Shown one piece after another: positions 30,667 to 34,443 of a stretch of DNA of 34,443 bases. Position 1 is the first letter of the stretch. Every line of letters begins with the position of its first letter. A program made the position numbers and the translations under genes. A model generated the notes under the pieces. The model had not been told where the DNA came from, made no database searches, and was given only the letters and a program-made list of their open reading frames with translations. The DNA lies in the NCBI GenBank assembly GCA_024195585.1, contig SWBL01000442.1, forward strand, positions 1-34,443, in the 5' to 3' direction. The stretch comes from Aureobasidium sp. EXF-3400. Lineage: Eukaryota > Ascomycota > Dothideomycetes > Dothideales > Saccotheciaceae.

Positions 30667-32129
30667 GACTATGTTCGGGCTTGATGAGCTGTGTAGTAGC
30701 GATGGTGCTGGCAGATATATGAGAGCAACGACTAAGACTGAAGCAAACAAGCAGTTTGAGTCGACGAGTGAATAAGGTGTCAAGCAAGTGGTCAGAACGT
30801 CACAGAAGGAGAAAGATGGAGCGAGGAGGTCAACGCTGACGTGGAACGAACAACTGAGGGGAGGCAAGACGAAGGGAAGAGATGACAAGTTCGAGGCCAA
30901 CACAGTCCTTATCTATCGTGTGTCTAGCACGGCGTATGCTGACTGCTTCGAGCTGTTGTCTTTGGTTCAACTGGTGTGGAATTTGGACGAGTGAACAGCG
31001 AGAACGAGCTGTTGGCCGCGTGCCTGCTGGGTCGTCCACACAGGTCACGCATGATGCAAGCGGGGGTTCACTGTCCGTGTCCAAGCGCTTGATTCACAAG
31101 AACTTGGAGCAAGAGAAGCCTGTTTTGGTATTGCTTTTTGCACAAACTGCTTGTGCCACTTTATGCAAATCTATGCTGAGTGTATCACCCTGACACCAAT
31201 ATATTCCCGACCTCTCGCAGCAGTACGCACTGAAAACCACGATGTATATATCCACAAGACAGTGACGCATATCGATGATGATATGATCCATGTAGAATAA
31301 TGGATTTGGGCAAGTTCCGTGGACATCAGAACATTGTGCAGTCGTATCCTAGACTCGGCTTGATCCTAATGTCTTTAGCTGCGAGATTGTCTGGCATACA
31401 CACAAGCACCACACAATTGATCTCACCACAAGTCACAATCTAGATCTGGGGAACGCAATAGTCCTCAGAGATCTGAACCATTTGTATGATTCAGTGCAAG
31501 AACCTCTAGACGCGAACGCTGTGTCACCATATCATCCACTGTTGAATATGTCCTTGACCGCGCTCATGTAAAAACAGATCAAACATTTGCACACCATGAT
31601 CCATACACGCCATACTGCAATGCTGTCCACAAGGTACGCAGAGAACAGATCGCCGAGTACAAGATCAGGGCGAGTCGCTCTCCCCGTGTCATACAACGAC
31701 TCTCTTAACACACGATCATTGAGCAGGAACAAATCAAGAGAGGAAAGAAGGTCCAAAGAAGGAAAAACGTAACTTTGAAAACAGAGTGAACACCCGAGAA
31801 AAGAAAGAGAATAAAAACCACAAAAAACGTGTCAAAGATTGCCCCTTGATCCATCTCCCTCCCATGATCATCAGTGAACCTTCCCCCTTCCGCCCACTGG
31901 TAGAGATCTGCGAAGGGTAAAACCACCTTCATTCCGGTTGCAAATGTGCCTCAAAAGCAGCCCAGTCCTGATCGAAAGCGCCTCGTTTCCAATAGAGAAA
32001 AACAACAGACTTAAGACTCCTTACAAGCTCCTCCATCCCCATTCCATTCCTCATGCGTAGAATATATGAGTTTTTTGCGTGTTGTATAGTCATTGTTGAA
32101 GCACCAGTGGCGTGTCTTAGACATCAATC
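30667..32129. other. 1.46 kb intergenic region, no recognised gene
   Basis: It includes the AMMECR1 promoter and the CCR4 3' flank. A purine-rich plus-strand tract (about 31725-31825, GGAAAGAAGG and AGAAAAGAAAGAG pieces) is a pyrimidine tract on the strand of both genes. No open frame shows a domain, signal peptide or splice structure I can support, and I see no tRNA. Confidence 0.55.
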
Positions 32130-34391
32130 TTATCGATGTCTGTGATCATTCGAACCATGCCCGAAGTCTGCTTCCGATCTCTTGGATTCCTTCCTGACCT
32201 TTACCGCGAACTCGGCCACAAGAGCAATGTGGTCAGAGGGATGGTAGATGTGAGGGAAACCAGGAACTCGGCTGAGGTATTGCTTGTCGATTTCTCCAAG
32301 TAGGCCGGTCACGTTCAGAGAGTTGGTCGAGTACCAGATGTAATCGATGCAGCCAACAAAGGTAGGCGTGTAATTGGTAAATTCAAGCTCACCAATGTGA
32401 GAGTACGACGACTTCAAACTGAAAGGATGGGTCATACCCTCTTTTGTGAAGTTTCCGTACTTGCGGCCTGCCAAATCGTCATGCGAAGATGAGAGTGAGC
32501 CGTGAGCCAACAAGTCGTACACACCACTTTCCGAAGTACTGTTGAAATCGCCACAAATAATGAGCGGAATGTCAGTGTTCGATGCATATTCTTGCGAAGG
32601 TGCAGGCGGTGCTTTCTCGACGGGCTCTTCATCCACTTCATCACCATTCGCGTAGCGGAAGAGTTCCTTGTCCTTGAGTGCAGGCCATTTGGCGTACTCT
32701 CTGCTGAGGCGATTGAGCTGCTCCAGCAGAATGGCAACTTGAACAACCTTGACGTCCTTGAATTGAGGATCCCAGAACAAGTGAAGGTTGACTACCATTT
32801 GACGAGCACCGGTCTGGCGACTCTCGAGGAAGGCGACGGTTGCTATATCGTCACGGGTCATGACTCTATTGAAGATGTCATGCTCGCCCTTCATGTCGGG
32901 TCTGTTGATAGCTGTCCGTCCGAACTCGACAACTTGCTTGTCAAGCAAAATGTACTTGGTGTTGTTGTAGAATGTGGCGCATCCATCAACCAATTTCGCG
33001 TTCTTCTCGGACATAGTATGAGCACGCGACTTTTGCCAGAACATTCCTCTGTAATCGTCGTGTGCGAGTTGAGGGCGGAAATATTCGTTGAAGGACTCGG
33101 CGTCGATCTCTTGCAGACAGATAATGTCGGCTCGGCGTTGTCTAATTTCACCCAGAAGCACCTCTCTGCGATTCTCCCACAGGAGCGCGTGCGAAGGGGC
33201 GTAACCGTATTGAGCTTCTGTCGTGTACTTGTCGCAAAGAATGTTGTGACTGTAAACCATGAATCTTTCTTGCTCTCCAGCAGGTGCCTCATCAAGGACA
33301 ACCCAGTCACGCTCGTTAGGCGGTTCGGGACCCTGGGCGTGCTCACGCAGAGTACGGATCAATTCTCCAGTACCCGACTCAGCGATGATGTCTTTGATGT
33401 TCTCGTTCAGAGGGTTCCCTTCGAGGCCGAGAGTTTCCAATTGATAGAGATAGCCCAACTCGCTAGGCAAATCCACGAGGTTATTGTCGATGAGCAGAAG
33501 AGTGCGAAGATTCGTGAGCATACCGATCTCTGGCGGAATACTTGAGAGATCGTTCTGTGAGAGGTCGAGGAAGGTAAGTCGGCGTAGCATACCAATCTCT
33601 GGCACCAACCAGTTGAGCTTGTTCTGATTGACGTAGAGCTTTTCAAGGAAGTAGTACTTGAAGAGATTGTTGGCAAGAGCACGCAAACCCTGACCACCAA
33701 AGTCGATGGCAGTGAATGGATGCTTCTCATCGTGGTACGGCATTCTCCTCCCGCGCTCTTCCTTGTTTTCCTCAGTTTTCTTGGCACCAGGTCCCAGCTG
33801 GGCAATAGCCTGTCGGCTTGCGACATGAGCGTTCCTAGCATAGTAGTGGGGCTGCGTAGCCTCGCGGGAGGCCTGCGCCAGACGCTGTTGCTCCTGCCAG
33901 TGTTCGCTGGTAGGCTTGCTCAGTTGACTGTGCGTGCTAAGCGGTGTTTGGCTCTGCATGTGGCTGGGCGTAAAGTGAGGAGTCGAGCTCGAGAGGTTGT
34001 GCGAGTGAGAAGCAAAAGCATCGTGGTGATGTTGGTGCTGGGTATGGTGGGATTGCTGTTGCTGCTGTTGAGAGTGGGCTTGGGTTTGGTGGTGAGACTG
34101 CAAGTTCTGCTGCGACTGCTGTTGTTGACCGAACTGCTTGCTCATGTTCATATGCATCTGGAAGCGCTGGTGACTATTGCCGTTGAGGATACCATGTTGA
34201 TTAAACATAGTATTGAAGGCAGGCGAGTTGGCGCCGGGTGAGCGGTTGGGCGAGGGAGTGTCTTGAGTATGGAAAGGAATGCGCTGCGAGGTGGTGATGG
34301 GCGAGCCGTGACGAGTCTGTAGCTGGCGCTGCGACTGTGGTTGGTAGAAATACTGGCCGGCTCCTTGGAACCGAAAGGCACCATCGGCCAT
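32130..34391 (-). CDS. CCR4: Ccr4 deadenylase (LRR plus EEP nuclease), CCR4-NOT complex
   Basis: Catalytic poly(A) nuclease of the CCR4-NOT complex, shortening mRNA tails in the cytoplasm. One uninterrupted frame of 753 residues. The N-terminal 200 residues are rich in Gln, His and Ser with short polyglutamine runs, as in yeast Ccr4. A leucine-rich repeat block follows at about residues 225-340 (LEKLYVNQNKLNWL, FLDLSQNDLSSIPPEIG, LLIDNNLVDLPSELG), the part that binds Caf1/Pop2. The EEP nuclease domain then runs to about 735: MVYSHNILCDKY, the magnesium-binding Glu in ICLQEID, VVNLHLFWDP, ICGDFNST with catalytic Asp and Asn, DYIWYS and the terminal HPSDHIALVAEF. All catalytic positions are present. 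The ATG at 34391 is 52 bp from the window edge, so most of the promoter lies outside. A long antisense frame (32502-33545) is only a shadow. Confidence 0.96.
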   Translation of the reverse strand: MADGAFRFQGAGQYFYQPQSQRQLQTRHGSPITTSQRIPFHTQDTPSPNRSPGANSPAFNTMFNQHGILNGNSHQRFQMHMNMSKQFGQQQQSQQNLQSHHQTQAHSQQQQQQSHHTQHQHHHDAFASHSHNLSSSTPHFTPSHMQSQTPLSTHSQLSKPTSEHWQEQQRLAQASREATQPHYYARNAHVASRQAIAQLGPGAKKTEENKEERGRRMPYHDEKHPFTAIDFGGQGLRALANNLFKYYFLEKLYVNQNKLNWLVPEIGMLRRLTFLDLSQNDLSSIPPEIGMLTNLRTLLLIDNNLVDLPSELGYLYQLETLGLEGNPLNENIKDIIAESGTGELIRTLREHAQGPEPPNERDWVVLDEAPAGEQERFMVYSHNILCDKYTTEAQYGYAPSHALLWENRREVLLGEIRQRRADIICLQEIDAESFNEYFRPQLAHDDYRGMFWQKSRAHTMSEKNAKLVDGCATFYNNTKYILLDKQVVEFGRTAINRPDMKGEHDIFNRVMTRDDIATVAFLESRQTGARQMVVNLHLFWDPQFKDVKVVQVAILLEQLNRLSREYAKWPALKDKELFRYANGDEVDEEPVEKAPPAPSQEYASNTDIPLIICGDFNSTSESGVYDLLAHGSLSSSHDDLAGRKYGNFTKEGMTHPFSLKSSYSHIGELEFTNYTPTFVGCIDYIWYSTNSLNVTGLLGEIDKQYLSRVPGFPHIYHPSDHIALVAEFAVKVRKESKRSEADFGHGSNDHRHR

Positions 34392-34443
34392 CTAGGAATG
34401 GAGGGAGGCGGTGACGAGAGACGGGCGACGGCTTCTTCTTTTC

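Noticed and set aside
32502..33545. Long plus-strand open frame of 347 codons
   Set aside because: It lies fully antisense to the CCR4 nuclease and LRR coding sequence. Its translation has no domain and mirrors the codon structure of the real gene.
1..34443. CRISPR array, bacterial operon, prophage or intact transposon
   Set aside because: There are no spaced identical repeats, terminal inverted repeats, transposase, reverse transcriptase or integrase motifs. The genes are spliced eukaryotic genes.

Overview
The window is nuclear DNA of a filamentous ascomycete (Pezizomycotina). The evidence is the short GT-AG introns (about 47 to 105 bp, with two longer ones), the compact gene spacing, and the gene families: a fungal-type Rrp6, GH18 chitinase, RNase T2 with the fungal C-terminal domain, a PNP-NACHT-ankyrin NLR-like protein, Ubp2, the 21.3 kDa complex I subunit and Ccr4. 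A dothideomycete is my guess, but the sequence does not settle the class. I found no bacterial operon, CRISPR array, rRNA or intact transposon.

Left part (1-8.7 kb): RRP6 (minus) is followed by a gene-poor stretch. That stretch holds degenerate tandem repeats with a period of 136-148 bp, a 21 bp repeat, a duplicated purine-rich block of about 90 bp, and a tRNA-like sequence on the minus strand. Then come a three-exon, leaderless GH18 chitinase (minus), 1.5 kb with no recognised gene, and an intronless TcuA-like FAD dehydrogenase (minus). A 10 bp minisatellite lies just upstream of the FAD gene's start, in the divergent promoter shared with RNase T2.

Middle (8.7-17.4 kb): RNase T2 (plus) is intact. 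About 1 kb downstream is a scrambled graveyard of RNase T2 pieces. One piece is inverted. One is direct, with its splice donor and first catalytic-site tryptophan destroyed by G-to-A changes. A lysine-rich orphan frame and a duplicated Lys/Thr block lie among them. Next comes a large NLR-like gene (minus; PNP_UDP, NACHT, ankyrin), whose frame continues for about 156 codons past an in-frame TAG.

Right part (17.8-34.4 kb): mostly conserved housekeeping genes. They are an AUH-type enoyl-CoA hydratase (plus), seven-exon UBP2 (minus), complex I NUO-21.3b/NDUFA11 (plus), tubulin cofactor C (plus), a small secreted six-cysteine protein (plus), a stand-alone Nif3/YqfO PII-like domain protein (minus), an AMMECR1-domain protein (minus) and CCR4 (minus).

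Most genes are independent eukaryotic units, and several sit in divergent pairs: the FAD enzyme with RNase T2, the NLR with the hydratase, and UBP2 with NUO-21.3b. Three genes act on RNA (RRP6 in the exosome, RNase T2 in the vacuole or secreted, CCR4 in deadenylation), but nothing shows that they are co-regulated. The accessory-looking parts are the NLR, the RNase T2 remnants, the secreted cysteine-rich protein and the repeat-rich stretch at 3-4 kb. All exon boundaries were worked out by hand from splice signals, phase and family similarity.
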